DNA of 18,830 bases from GCA-2686765 sp036012725 (GTDB lineage Bacteria; Pseudomonadota; Alphaproteobacteria; Rhodospirillales; 2-02-FULL-58-16). The notes beneath the pieces are model-generated. The model did not search any database. It was given only the letters and a program-made list of their open reading frames with translations, and had not been told where the DNA came from. Shown piece by piece: positions 5,761-14,433 of this stretch (the stretch's first letter is position 1; each line of letters opens with the position of its first letter). Location: the NCBI GenBank assembly GCA_036012725.1, contig DASCPW010000077.1, positions 1 through 18,830 on the forward strand. The letters are read 5' to 3'. A program made the translations under genes and the position numbers.

Positions 5761-6830
5761 GTGATTTCAGCCAGGAGATTGGCCTGGTCTTCGGCGATGA
5801 GGGCCTCGACGAGATCATCGATGTCGCCGTCCATGACCCTGTCCAGTTTATGCAAGGTCAGATTAATGCGGTGATCGGTAACCCGCCCTTGTGGGAAGTT
5901 GTAGGTGCGGATGCGCTCGGAGCGGTCCCCCGAACCGATCTGGCTTTTGCGGGCGGCGGCACGTTCGGCATCCCGCTCTTGCCGTTCCTTCTCATACAGC
6001 CTGGCGCGCAACACCCGTATCGCCTTGGCCTTGTTTTTATGCTGAGATTTCTCGTCTTGCTGACTGACGACGATGCCACTGGGCAGGTGGGTTACGCGGA
6101 CGGCGCTATCGGTGGTGTTAACGGATTGGCCGCCGGGACCGCTGGCGCGGAATACGTCAATGCGCAAATCCTTGTCCTCGATCTTGACGTCCACGTCCTC
6201 GGCCTCCGCCATCACCGCCACCGTTGCCGCCGAAGTATGGATGCGGCCGCTCGATTCCGTCGCCGGAACACGCTGCACGCGATGAACGCCGGATTCAAAT
6301 TTCAGTCGCGCAAAAACGCCGCGCCCGGCGACCGAGGCAATGGCTTCCTTGCACCCGCCGATGCCGGTCTCGCTCAAATTCATGATCTCGAACTTCCATT
6401 TCCTCGCTTCGGCGTAATGCTGGTACATGCGAAACAGGTCGGCGGCGAAAAGCGCCGCTTCCTCGCCACCGGTTCCGGCACGCACCTCGAGGATGGCGTT
6501 TTTCTCATCGGCGGCGTCCTTGGGCAGCAGCAAGACCTGGACCTGACGTTCCAGTTCCGGGAGTTTTTCCTTAAGCTCCCTCTGTTCCGTCTCGGCAAGG
6601 ACCTGCATTTCCTTGTCGCCGTCCTCACCAGCCATAAGGCTGGCCAAGTCCTCCATCTCTTCCTTGACCTTCCGCCACGTGTTGATGGCATCGACCACCG
6701 GCGTCAGCTCGGCATATTCCTTGGACAATCGCACCAAGTCCGCAGCCGATCTGGTGTCCCGGCTAGCCAGGATGGTCGCTAATTCTTCGTAACGGGTGAC
6801 GACCCGGTTCAGGCTTTCTTCCAAGGCCAC
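5757..6830 (-). CDS. prfA: Peptide chain release factor 1
   Basis: A 357-residue class I release factor that reads UAA and UAG stop codons and triggers peptide release. The tripeptide anticodon PAT is at 189-191 (RVPATESSG), which marks RF1 as opposed to RF2 (SPF). The GGQ catalytic loop is at 233-235 within FRASGPGGQSVNTT, and Gln235 is the residue methylated by PrmC. The N-terminal coiled region (1-100) and the C-terminal Arg-rich segment (around 290-315) are as in the family. It starts with GTG; a GAGGA ribosome-binding site overlaps the hemA stop, leaving only 6 bp between genes. It overlaps prmC by four bases, so hemA, prfA and prmC look co-transcribed. Confidence 0.97.
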   Translation of the reverse strand: MALEESLNRVVTRYEELATILASRDTRSAADLVRLSKEYAELTPVVDAINTWRKVKEEMEDLASLMAGEDGDKEMQVLAETEQRELKEKLPELERQVQVLLLPKDAADEKNAILEVRAGTGGEEAALFAADLFRMYQHYAEARKWKFEIMNLSETGIGGCKEAIASVAGRGVFARLKFESGVHRVQRVPATESSGRIHTSAATVAVMAEAEDVDVKIEDKDLRIDVFRASGPGGQSVNTTDSAVRVTHLPSGIVVSQQDEKSQHKNKAKAIRVLRARLYEKERQERDAERAAARKSQIGSGDRSERIRTYNFPQGRVTDHRINLTLHKLDRVMDGDIDDLVEALIAEDQANLLAEIT

Positions 6831-6836
6831 GGAAAT

Positions 6837-8135
6837 CTATTCCTCTTTCTCATTATCATTATCATTGGCATTACCGGCGTCACCGCCAAGGTTAAACAAG
6901 CGCCTGAGAATGCCTTCGACCGTGCTCCAATCCTCTCGCCTGGCGGCATCCGCGCGCATCACCTGGGAAGGGCCGTGCAGCAACCGGTTGACCAGAAGCC
7001 GCGTCGCCTTGTCGGCATCGTCTCCGACCTCGGCCAGGACTTCCTCGCGCACCGCGTCGAAATGCCGGCGCAGGCCGGTAAGGGCCGGAACGGCGGTACG
7101 TTCCGCCCGCCCGAGGAGGAAGGCGGCAATTTCGCTATCGATGATCTCGTAGGCCGCCTTGGCCTCGATCCCGCGTGTGGCGCGCCCCGCCAAGGCGACC
7201 CGTTCCAAATCACCTAAATCATACAGGAATGCGCCATCAATACGGTTAACGGCCGGCTCCACATCACCGGGAATGGCGGCATCGATCAAATAGATGGGTT
7301 TGCGGCGGCGCTTGGCCAAGGATACCGTGATCATGTCGGCGGTGACAACATGGCGGCGCGTTCCCAAGGAGGTCAGAACGATATCGGCTTTGATCAGCAG
7401 CTTGGCCAAGGATTCAAATGACGCCACGTGACAATCGAGAGTGTGGGCAAAAGTTTCCGCCATGGCCTCCGCCGGATGGATGATCGTCAGGTCGCCTAGA
7501 CCGGCAGAAGCCAGGTTTTTAGCCACCAATTCACCCATTTCACCGCTGCCGATTAAAAGACCGGCACAGCGCCCGAGATCGCCGTGCAGGTCGCGCGCCA
7601 ATTCGACCGCCGCCGAAGCAATGGATACCGGCCGTTCTCCGATTGTGGTTTCGTTGCGCACACGCTTGGCGGCGGTGTAGGCCGCCTGCAGGAGTGCCTC
7701 CAGTTCGTCGCCAATCATTCCCTGGTTTTGGGCGATTTTATAGCAGGCCTTGACTTGGCCGAAAACCTGGGGCTCGCCAACCATCATGCTGTCGAGAGAG
7801 GCAGGAACGGTGAAAATATGCCGCACCGCCTCGGCGTCGCCGAGCGTGTAGACCTGGCCGTCAAGATCGGCCGGGCTCACTCCCCCATGCGCGGCCATGG
7901 CCTTGATGATGTCTTGGACGGCGGTTTGATGATCGTCATGGATTGTCTGAATCTCGACTCGGTCGCAAGTGGCGAGTACCAGGGCCTGGCTGATTCCCGA
8001 TAGGCGCAGGCGCTCGAAAAATGCTGGCAAGGCCTGGTCCTCAATGAACAGTCGATCGCGCAACATCATCGAACTGGAACGATGATTGGCGCCGACGACA
8101 AGAGGTCGGCCTTGCGTGGAAAAGGGTTCGGCCAT
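6837..8135 (-). CDS. hemA: Glutamyl-tRNA reductase
   Basis: A 432-residue enzyme that reduces glutamyl-tRNA to glutamate-1-semialdehyde with NADPH, the first committed step of C5-pathway tetrapyrrole synthesis. The N-terminal catalytic domain has GANHRSS (15-21) and the nucleophile Cys57 in LATCDRVEI; most family members have TCNR here, so Asn is replaced by Asp. His106 and the MMVGEPQVFGQVK block (117-129) follow. The NADPH fold shows LLIGSGEMGELVAKNL (193-208). The C-terminal dimerisation helices end in an Asn/Asp/Glu-rich tail. The ATG at 8135 is chosen by family length; the frame stays open 52 codons upstream inside hisS. No clear ribosome-binding site is visible. Its presence implies ALA from glutamate, not from the glycine-succinyl-CoA route usual in many alphaproteobacteria. 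Confidence 0.95.
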   Translation of the reverse strand: MAEPFSTQGRPLVVGANHRSSSMMLRDRLFIEDQALPAFFERLRLSGISQALVLATCDRVEIQTIHDDHQTAVQDIIKAMAAHGGVSPADLDGQVYTLGDAEAVRHIFTVPASLDSMMVGEPQVFGQVKACYKIAQNQGMIGDELEALLQAAYTAAKRVRNETTIGERPVSIASAAVELARDLHGDLGRCAGLLIGSGEMGELVAKNLASAGLGDLTIIHPAEAMAETFAHTLDCHVASFESLAKLLIKADIVLTSLGTRRHVVTADMITVSLAKRRRKPIYLIDAAIPGDVEPAVNRIDGAFLYDLGDLERVALAGRATRGIEAKAAYEIIDSEIAAFLLGRAERTAVPALTGLRRHFDAVREEVLAEVGDDADKATRLLVNRLLHGPSQVMRADAARREDWSTVEGILRRLFNLGGDAGNANDNDNEKEE

Positions 8136-8142
8136 GACGGAA

Positions 8143-9387
8143 CTAACGGTAGCGGGCGAGATGGTCCTCGATGGCGTCCAGAGGAACCTGCGTTTGCTCA
8201 CCCGATTCCATGTCACGGACCGTTGCCGCCTGCCTCGCCAGTTCGTCTTCACCCAGCAACAGGGAGACGCGGGCATTGACCTTGTTTGCATGTTTCATGC
8301 GTTTTCGCATATTGCCGGAAAAGGCCTGATCGACGGTGAATCCGGCGCGCCTCAGCCGTTGGGTCAATGCCAGCGCCTTCCCTGCCGTACCCTCGTCGAC
8401 GGGCACGACCGCAATCGGCCTGGCCGTCGGCGGCGGATCGTCGATCATCATGCTCAATCGTTCGACTCCCGCCGCCCAACCGGTTCCGGGGGTGGGCGCA
8501 CCGCCCATCTGATCGATCAGCCCGTCGTAGCGGCCACCGGCGATAAGGGCACCCTGGGCGCCAAGGGTATCGGTGGTGAACTCGAATGCGGTATGACAAT
8601 AATAATCCAAACCCCGAACCAAGCGGGGGTTGATGCGAAAGCTGATACCAGCGGTATCAAGCCCCTCCAGGAGGTCATCAAAAAATTGTCTTGAGACATC
8701 GTTGAGACTGTCGCTCAGCAGCGGCGCCCCGGCAACGATGGTGCGGTCGTTTTGGTCCTTGGAATCAAGAATACGCAAGGGGTTGCGCGTCAAACGGGTG
8801 CGGCTGTCGGCGGATAGTTCGGAGCGGTGCTGGCTGAGATAATCGACCAACTTGTCCCGGTAGGCCTTGCGGCTTTCGGCATCACCAAGGCTGTTCACTT
8901 CACAGGTGACTTTTCCCTCGATGCCCAAAGCGGCCAGAAAGTCGGCACCCAAGGCAATGACTTCCACATCTCCCAAAGGCTGGGCCACTCCCAGCAATTC
9001 CACGCCGATCTGGTGGAACTGGCGTTGCCGCCCCTTCTGGGGACGTTCGTAACGGAACATGGGACCCCGGCAGAAGAATTTAAGCGGCAGCTTCTGTGCC
9101 ATTCCGTTGGTGATGAAGGCACGGGCTACGCCGGCGGTATTTTCCGGACGGAGCGCCAGGCTTTCGCCGTTCTTGTCCTCAAAAATATACATTTCCTTGG
9201 TGACGATATCGGAGGCTTTGCCGAGTGTCCGGGTGAACACTTCCTGGAATTCGAAAAGAGGCGTCGCTATCTCGGCGTATCCGTAACGGCCAGCAACCTC
9301 ATGGGCGGTTTCCTCCACCCAGCGGTGCCGCCGCATGGCCTCGGGCAGGATATCGTAGGTGCCGCGAACCGGCTGCAAGGAGGGCAT
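8143..9387 (-). CDS. hisS: Histidyl-tRNA synthetase
   Basis: A 414-residue class II aminoacyl-tRNA synthetase that charges tRNA-His. The opening PVRGTYDILPE is the usual N-terminus. Motif 2 is FRYERPQKGRQRQFHQ (111-126), and the histidine-specific HisA motif is LVRGLDYYCHTAFEF (256-270). The anticodon-binding domain takes the last 90 residues, beginning near IAVVPVDEG. Length fits the bacterial form (about 410-430). Sixteen bases separate it from ispG upstream and seven from hemA downstream, so it sits inside one operon. The order ispG-hisS is also well known from Gammaproteobacteria. Confidence 0.97.
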   Translation of the reverse strand: MPSLQPVRGTYDILPEAMRRHRWVEETAHEVAGRYGYAEIATPLFEFQEVFTRTLGKASDIVTKEMYIFEDKNGESLALRPENTAGVARAFITNGMAQKLPLKFFCRGPMFRYERPQKGRQRQFHQIGVELLGVAQPLGDVEVIALGADFLAALGIEGKVTCEVNSLGDAESRKAYRDKLVDYLSQHRSELSADSRTRLTRNPLRILDSKDQNDRTIVAGAPLLSDSLNDVSRQFFDDLLEGLDTAGISFRINPRLVRGLDYYCHTAFEFTTDTLGAQGALIAGGRYDGLIDQMGGAPTPGTGWAAGVERLSMMIDDPPPTARPIAVVPVDEGTAGKALALTQRLRRAGFTVDQAFSGNMRKRMKHANKVNARVSLLLGEDELARQAATVRDMESGEQTQVPLDAIEDHLARYR

Positions 9388-9403
9388 TTCTGTTTGGTCC
9401 GTT

Positions 9404-10702
9404 CTACTGGGCGGCGACGGTTGTCGCCGGCCCGTTGCCCAAGCCGTTACGGTGTTCGGCCGAATCCGCTTTTTGTTTTGCGAAGCGGTTGCTTACGTAA
9501 TCATCGACAATCCGCAGGAATTCTTCGTCGATGTTGGGGCCGCGGAGAGTCCGGACTTTCTTGCCGTCGATGTAAACAGGTGCCGCCGGCTCCTCGCCAG
9601 TACCAGGAAGACTGATGCCGATATCCGCGTGTTTGCTCTCCCCGGGGCCGTTGACGATACATCCCATAACCGCCAGGCTCATATTCTCTACCCCCGCATG
9701 GGTCTCGCGCCAGACGGGCATTCGATCGCGGACATGGCGCTCGATCCTGGCGGCAAGGTCCAGGAAAACGGCGCTGGTGGTCCGCCCGCAGCCCGGACAG
9801 GCGATCACCGGCGGCGAAAACGAACGCAACCCCATGGCTTGCAGTATTTCCTGGGCGACGACGACCTCTTGTGTTCGCTGGCCGTCGGGGTCGGGCGTCA
9901 ATGAAACGCGGATGGTATCGCCGATGCCCTCCTGCAAAAGCACTGCTATCGCCGCCGTCGAGGCGGTGATTCCCCTCGATCCCATGCCCGCTTCCGTCAG
10001 ACCCAGATGCAAGGCATGATCGCACCGCGCCGCCAAGTCGCGGTATACCGTGATCAGATCCCGGACGCCGCTGACTTTGCACGAAAGAATGATTTTATCC
10101 CGTGTCAGCCCCAACTCTTCGGCCCTGGCGGCACTTTCGAGAGCCGAAACGACGAGGGCTTCGCAAATGACATCACCGGCATCGCGGGGATTGGCCGCCG
10201 CGGCGTTGGCGTCCATCATCCGGGTGGCCAGGTCGTCATCGAGACTTCCCCAGTTGACACCGATGCGCACCGGTCGATCATATTTCAAGGCGATATCGAT
10301 CATCGCCGAAAACCGTTGGTCCCGTTTTTTCACGCCGCCTATATTACCCGGATTTATACGGTATTTCGCCAAGGTCTCGGCGCAACTCGGAAAGTGCGAA
10401 AGCAATTTGTGGCCGATATAGTGAAAATCGCCGACCAAGGGAACGTCGACCCCGGTTTTGTCCAGTTTTTCCCGGATATAGGGAACCGCCTTGGCCGCGT
10501 CATCACGGTCCACGGTTAGACGAACCACCTCCAAGCCGGCGGCGGCGAGAGCAGCCACCTGGGCAACCGTCGATTCAACATCGCCAGTGTCGGTATTGGT
10601 CATCGATTGAACCATCACCGGCGCATCACCGCCAATGGTGAGGTCGCCAATCTTTACCGCAACGCTTTTGCGCCGCCGAATAGGAAGGTTGCGAATGGAC
10701 AT
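9404..10702 (-). CDS. ispG: 4-hydroxy-3-methylbut-2-enyl diphosphate synthase (flavodoxin)
   Basis: A 432-residue iron-sulfur enzyme (GcpE) of the MEP isoprenoid pathway, converting MEcPP to HMBPP. The TIM-barrel part begins at VMVQSMTNTDT (29-39). The [4Fe-4S] ligands are visible as Cys302 and Cys305 in ACPGCGRT and Cys348 in GCIVNGPGE. Length is that of the short bacterial type without the large insert seen in plants and Chlamydia. The last 25 residues are low-complexity (Ala/Asn/Gly). An AAAGG about ten bases before the ATG is a plausible ribosome-binding site. A 108-bp gap separates it from the rodZ-like gene; hisS follows after 16 bp. Confidence 0.97.
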   Translation of the reverse strand: MSIRNLPIRRRKSVAVKIGDLTIGGDAPVMVQSMTNTDTGDVESTVAQVAALAAAGLEVVRLTVDRDDAAKAVPYIREKLDKTGVDVPLVGDFHYIGHKLLSHFPSCAETLAKYRINPGNIGGVKKRDQRFSAMIDIALKYDRPVRIGVNWGSLDDDLATRMMDANAAAANPRDAGDVICEALVVSALESAARAEELGLTRDKIILSCKVSGVRDLITVYRDLAARCDHALHLGLTEAGMGSRGITASTAAIAVLLQEGIGDTIRVSLTPDPDGQRTQEVVVAQEILQAMGLRSFSPPVIACPGCGRTTSAVFLDLAARIERHVRDRMPVWRETHAGVENMSLAVMGCIVNGPGESKHADIGISLPGTGEEPAAPVYIDGKKVRTLRGPNIDEEFLRIVDDYVSNRFAKQKADSAEHRNGLGNGPATTVAAQ

Positions 10703-10750
10703 GCCGTCGCCTTTACCTTGTGGGCTTGACGCCCGCCGCCAATATTTGCC

Positions 10751-10760
10751 GTAACGTTAC
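10751..10760. promoter_or_regulatory. 10-bp perfect palindrome upstream of ispG
   Basis: GTAACGTTAC lies in the 108-bp gap between the rodZ-like gene and ispG, about 50 bp before the ispG ATG. It is the only perfect palindrome I noticed in the gap and could be an operator or may be chance. No convincing promoter hexamers were found around it. Confidence 0.2.
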
Positions 10761-10810
10761 CCTCCCGGTCAATTCCGGATTCCGATGGTAGGAGATGCCT
10801 GTGGGCGGGG

Positions 10811-11917
10811 TCAGTTCTGAACCGCCGTGCCTTCACGCAAGCGCTCGACATCCAGGGAGATGCCGTGCCGCACCGTTCCCATCGAGCCAATGGATGGCAC
10901 GATCTTGCCATCAACCAATATCTCGAGAGCGCCGGCGTTGCCGGTCAACAGTTTCAGCCCAGGACGATCGGGGACGCGATAACTGTCGCCGGGCCGTAGC
11001 AAGCGCGTCAACATCAACTGTTTGCCGATATCATCGCGCACCTGAACCCAACTGTTGGATTTAGCCCGCACCAAAATGCGGGAGCCGGCGTTATCGGCAC
11101 CGAAAACCTGATCCGCGCGAATCGTCTCCGCCATGCCGTTGGAGGCCGTGTTTTCCGGATCCGGCGTTCCCGCGGCCACCTCTTCGCCGACACCATTCCC
11201 TGCGGGAAGGCTTTGCTTGGATTGCCGATCCTTTTCTGGAAGGGAGTCCGAGCCTTCATCGCTCGCTGTCAATTCCCTGGGATGCGCCGCCGCTTCCTTG
11301 TCCGCCTCTGATTGAGGGCCAGGATCAGCCGGTGGCTCAACCGCCGTCCGTGGGGAAGGTGGGCTCTTACGCAAGGGAGTGGCGGCGGTCGCCGTCACCG
11401 GAGAGGATAGGCTTTCCTGGCTCCCACCCATCCTGTTTCCCGTCTCATAGTTTTGCCGGATGGAGCCGTCTTCCCGCAACAAGATGGCCAAACGTTCGGG
11501 AATCGGAGGGACCATGTCAATAAAAAAATCATCCATGGTCGTGCTTGCGTACCAACCGCCATAGGCCAGCACCGCCACCAACGTGCCTACAAACAGAACG
11601 GCGCCGCCGGGAAAGCTGGATTCGGCGATCAGTATGGGAAATTGAAGATTGGGAGCGCCTTTAATATTCCGTGATTCGGCCTTAAAGCGTTTGACAACTT
11701 TCTCGCTATCGAGGCCAAGATGCTCGGCGTATGCACGGATAAAGCCGACGGAGTAGGTGATGCCGGGGAGATCCTGGAAGCGGCCATCCTCGATGGCCTC
11801 AATGTAGACACTACGGATACGCAGGATCTGCGCCATGTCACGCAGGTCCTTGCCACATCTTATACGCGAAGCCCGAAGGAGCGCCCCTACGCCAGGGCCA
11901 TTCTCCTGCTCACCCAT
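10811..11917 (-). CDS. RodZ-like protein: HTH, one transmembrane helix, DUF4115
   Basis: A 368-residue protein with the RodZ layout. A cytoplasmic helix-turn-helix domain (about 7-80; VGALLRASR, ILRIRSVYIEAIEDGRFQDLPG, VGFIRAYAEHLGLD) is followed by one membrane helix (about 102-123). A long Ser/Pro/Glu-rich periplasmic linker (140-275) leads to a C-terminal DUF4115 domain (280-345; RAKSNSWVQVRD, LLRPGDSYRVP, GNAGALEILVDG). RodZ links MreB filaments to the elongation machinery in rod-shaped cells. The ATG at 11917 has a GGAG site six bases upstream and matches relatives; ATGs at 11977 and 12034 are in frame but lack such a site. The order rodZ-ispG-hisS is conserved in E. coli. The AT-rich upstream gap probably holds the operon promoter. 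Confidence 0.85.
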   Translation of the reverse strand: MGEQENGPGVGALLRASRIRCGKDLRDMAQILRIRSVYIEAIEDGRFQDLPGITYSVGFIRAYAEHLGLDSEKVVKRFKAESRNIKGAPNLQFPILIAESSFPGGAVLFVGTLVAVLAYGGWYASTTMDDFFIDMVPPIPERLAILLREDGSIRQNYETGNRMGGSQESLSSPVTATAATPLRKSPPSPRTAVEPPADPGPQSEADKEAAAHPRELTASDEGSDSLPEKDRQSKQSLPAGNGVGEEVAAGTPDPENTASNGMAETIRADQVFGADNAGSRILVRAKSNSWVQVRDDIGKQLMLTRLLRPGDSYRVPDRPGLKLLTGNAGALEILVDGKIVPSIGSMGTVRHGISLDVERLREGTAVQN

Positions 11918-12054
11918 TATGTTCTCCGCCGTTTCCAGAGAGGAATGATTTTCACTCACCAACTCAATAGAATCCATCGATCCATTGGGATTAAACAAAA
12001 TCCCGAAAACCAAAAACCACCTGAATTTCCCCAACCCACGGTTGATTGATCAGA

Positions 12055-12085
12055 ATAATACATAAATCAAGGGACTTAGCGGCAA
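12055..12085 (-). promoter_or_regulatory. Possible promoter of the rodZ-ispG-hisS-hemA-prfA-prmC run
   Basis: On the minus strand TTGCCG (12085-12080) and TATTAT (12060-12055) are separated by 19 bp in an AT-rich gap upstream of the rodZ-like gene. The spacing is longer than ideal, so the call is tentative. Confidence 0.22.
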
Positions 12086-12103
12086 AAAACCTCGTTATTA
12101 CGA
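12084..12103 (-). terminator. Weak terminator-like hairpin after ptsP
   Basis: On the minus strand TCGT-AATA-ACGA (12103-12092) is followed by GG and six T residues. The stem has only four pairs, but the position about 60 bp past the ptsP stop suits an operon end. Confidence 0.28.
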
Positions 12104-12164
12104 TGCTGAAATCAATTGTATTTTGCCTGATTATTGAGAAATTTCAAGATAGAAACATGAAAGC

Positions 12165-14432
12165 TTAAATTTTGACTCCATGCTCTTTGGCAAACGATCC
12201 GAGTTTCTCGCGCGTATCGTGCTGATCGAGGTCATACAAGGAGTTCATGTATTCACCCAGCGGAAGGGCGGAAAGGCTTCGAATCATAGCCTTTATGGGG
12301 CCCACGTTTGGCGGCGCCACCGACAAATCTCGAAAACCGATGCCGATCAGCGCCATCGCCTCAAGGGGACGGCTGGCCATATCGCCGCAAAGGCTGACAG
12401 GGATTCCCGCCGCCCGGCATTGTTGGGAGATGGACCGCAAAAGCGTCAAGACGGGGGGGGACAAAAGGTCATAGCGTTCCGAAAGTTGGGGATTGCCGCG
12501 GTCGCTGGCAAACAGGAATTGAAAAAAATCGTTGCTGCCCACCGAGATGAAGTCGACCTGTTTCAACAAAGCGGGAAGTTGGAACACCAAAGACGGGACC
12601 TCCAGCATGGCTCCGACGCTAAATTTGCTTGGCGGCGGGAAGCCCAATTCCTTTTCCCACTCCAGTTCCTTGTCGAGCCAGGCACGGGCGGCTTTAAACT
12701 CAGCCACCTCGGCGATCATCGGGAACATGAGGCGCAATTCCCGGCTGGCGGCGGCCCGGATCAAGGCCCGCAACTGCTGGCGCAACATGTCGGGCCGGTC
12801 CAGGGAAATACGGATCGCCCGCCATCCCATGGCCGGGTTTTCCTCGGCGGAACGCTCCCAGTAGGGCAGAACCTTGTCCCCTCCCACATCGAGGGTACGG
12901 AAAATAACGGGCTTGTCTCCAGCCTTATCGAGGACATCGGCGTATAGCCGCCGCTGGGTTTCGACGCCGGGAAAATCGGGGTTGACCATGAAAAGAAGTT
13001 CCGTGCGGTAGAGTCCGATGCCATCGGCCCCAGAATCATCCAAAAGCCGTAAGTCAATGGGCAAGCCGGCATTGATTTTGATGCTGATGGATTGGCCATC
13101 CAGGGTGACGGCCGGAAGATCGCGCAGGCCGGCATAGACGGCTTTGCGCTCTTCCCGCGCCCGCAAGCTTTCGACGAAAGCTCGACGTGCGTCCTCGCCG
13201 GGACGGATGAAAACCTGGGCATTGTCGCCATCGACGATAAGCGGGTCTCCCCGCTCAACCTTGCTCAGCACATCCTTGACATTTCCGACCGCCGGAATGT
13301 CAAGGGCGCGGGCAACGATAGCCACATGGGCGGTGTGCGATCCTTCTTCCAGCACCACCCCGCGCAGACGGCTATAATCATAATCAAGAAGCTGGGCAGG
13401 CCCCATCGAGCGGGCGACGAGGATGATTTCCTCCGGCAGGGGCATGACGGTGGCGGGTTCGAGCTCGCCGATCAGATGCCCCAGTAGCCGGTTGGCCAGA
13501 TCATCCAGGTCGTGAATCCGTTCCCGCAAGTAAGGATCGGTGACTTGGCTCATGCGCGCCCGGATATCGCTATGTACTTTCTCGACGGCAGCTTCCGCCG
13601 TCAGGCCGCTGGAGATGGCTTCATCGATGCGCTCCAGCCATCCGGCGTCCTCGGCGATCATGCGATAAGCCTCCAAGACGTCGCGGTGTTCGCCACCGCC
13701 AGCCAGTTCGCTGGCCTGGAACATGTCATCAAGGGCACCGTGCATCTCGGAAATTGCCCGCGCCAGGCGTTCATGCTCCGCGGCGGAATCGTCGGCGACC
13801 CAACGGGTGATTTGGAAGCGGGGTTGATGAAGGACGGCCTCGCCGGCGCCGACACCGGAACCGAGACGCATCCCTTGCAGGCACAACGGCAACATGGCGC
13901 CGCCGACCAGCGGACGCAGTTCGCTCTGGCCTATCAGCTCGCCCACCACCAGTTCCGCCAGCACCATGGCCACGGTCTGCAGGGTTTCCTTTTCTTCTTC
14001 GCTATAAAGGCGCTGGGCGCTGTTCTGAACCGCCAAGACGCCGACCACGCGGCCGTCACGGAGGATCGGCACCCCCAGCATGGAATGGTAGGCTTCCTCG
14101 CCGGTCTCAGGCCGAAAGACGAAACTGGGATGTTTTTGCGCATCGGCCAGGGCCAAAGGCCTGGCGCGGGCGGCGATGTCGCCGACGATGCCCTCGCCGA
14201 CCCTCAGGTGCGTCGAATGGACAGCCGACAGTTGGAGGCCTTGGGTGGCAAAAAGTTCCAGGACGTCGCCGGCGCGGCGGACGTAAACCGAACAGACCTC
14301 GGCCACCATATCGGCGGCGATAATATCGGTGATCCCGTCGAGTCGTTGCTGAGCCGTCCCGGCGCCGGCCATGACATCCCGGACCCGGGCAAGAAGGCGG
14401 CGCGATATGGGAGAGGGCTGGCCTTGTGGCAT
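12165..14432 (-). CDS. ptsP: Phosphoenolpyruvate-protein phosphotransferase, nitrogen PTS enzyme I
   Basis: A 755-residue enzyme I-Ntr that takes phosphate from PEP and passes it to NPr, starting the nitrogen-related PTS cascade. Domains in order: an N-terminal GAF domain (about 15-165), which distinguishes PtsP from carbohydrate PtsI; an NPr-binding helical region (about 205-330); and the swivelling phosphohistidine domain with LEEGSHTAHVAIVARALDIP, active His369. The C-terminal PEP-binding TIM barrel follows, with LYRTELLFM and the catalytic-cysteine block SLCGDMASRPLEAM. The ATG at 14432, one base after the preceding gene's stop (TGACATG), was preferred over an upstream in-frame TTG at 14465. 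An eight-C homopolymer lies in the barrel region, frame intact. It lies two genes downstream of lysC, a usual neighbour in alphaproteobacteria. Confidence 0.95.
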   Translation of the reverse strand: MPQGQPSPISRRLLARVRDVMAGAGTAQQRLDGITDIIAADMVAEVCSVYVRRAGDVLELFATQGLQLSAVHSTHLRVGEGIVGDIAARARPLALADAQKHPSFVFRPETGEEAYHSMLGVPILRDGRVVGVLAVQNSAQRLYSEEEKETLQTVAMVLAELVVGELIGQSELRPLVGGAMLPLCLQGMRLGSGVGAGEAVLHQPRFQITRWVADDSAAEHERLARAISEMHGALDDMFQASELAGGGEHRDVLEAYRMIAEDAGWLERIDEAISSGLTAEAAVEKVHSDIRARMSQVTDPYLRERIHDLDDLANRLLGHLIGELEPATVMPLPEEIILVARSMGPAQLLDYDYSRLRGVVLEEGSHTAHVAIVARALDIPAVGNVKDVLSKVERGDPLIVDGDNAQVFIRPGEDARRAFVESLRAREERKAVYAGLRDLPAVTLDGQSISIKINAGLPIDLRLLDDSGADGIGLYRTELLFMVNPDFPGVETQRRLYADVLDKAGDKPVIFRTLDVGGDKVLPYWERSAEENPAMGWRAIRISLDRPDMLRQQLRALIRAAASRELRLMFPMIAEVAEFKAARAWLDKELEWEKELGFPPPSKFSVGAMLEVPSLVFQLPALLKQVDFISVGSNDFFQFLFASDRGNPQLSERYDLLSPPVLTLLRSISQQCRAAGIPVSLCGDMASRPLEAMALIGIGFRDLSVAPPNVGPIKAMIRSLSALPLGEYMNSLYDLDQHDTREKLGSFAKEHGVKI

Positions 14433-14433
14433 G

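Noticed and set aside
5850..6782. 310-codon plus-strand ORF opposite prfA
   Set aside because: It is antisense to a fully motif-supported RF1 and shows no recognisable domain; long antisense frames are expected in GC-biased coding sequence.
8136..8291. N-terminal extension of hemA inside hisS
   Set aside because: The extra residues are Arg/Trp/Ser-rich frame-shadow of HisS and unlike any HemA N-terminus; ATG at 8135 gives normal length.
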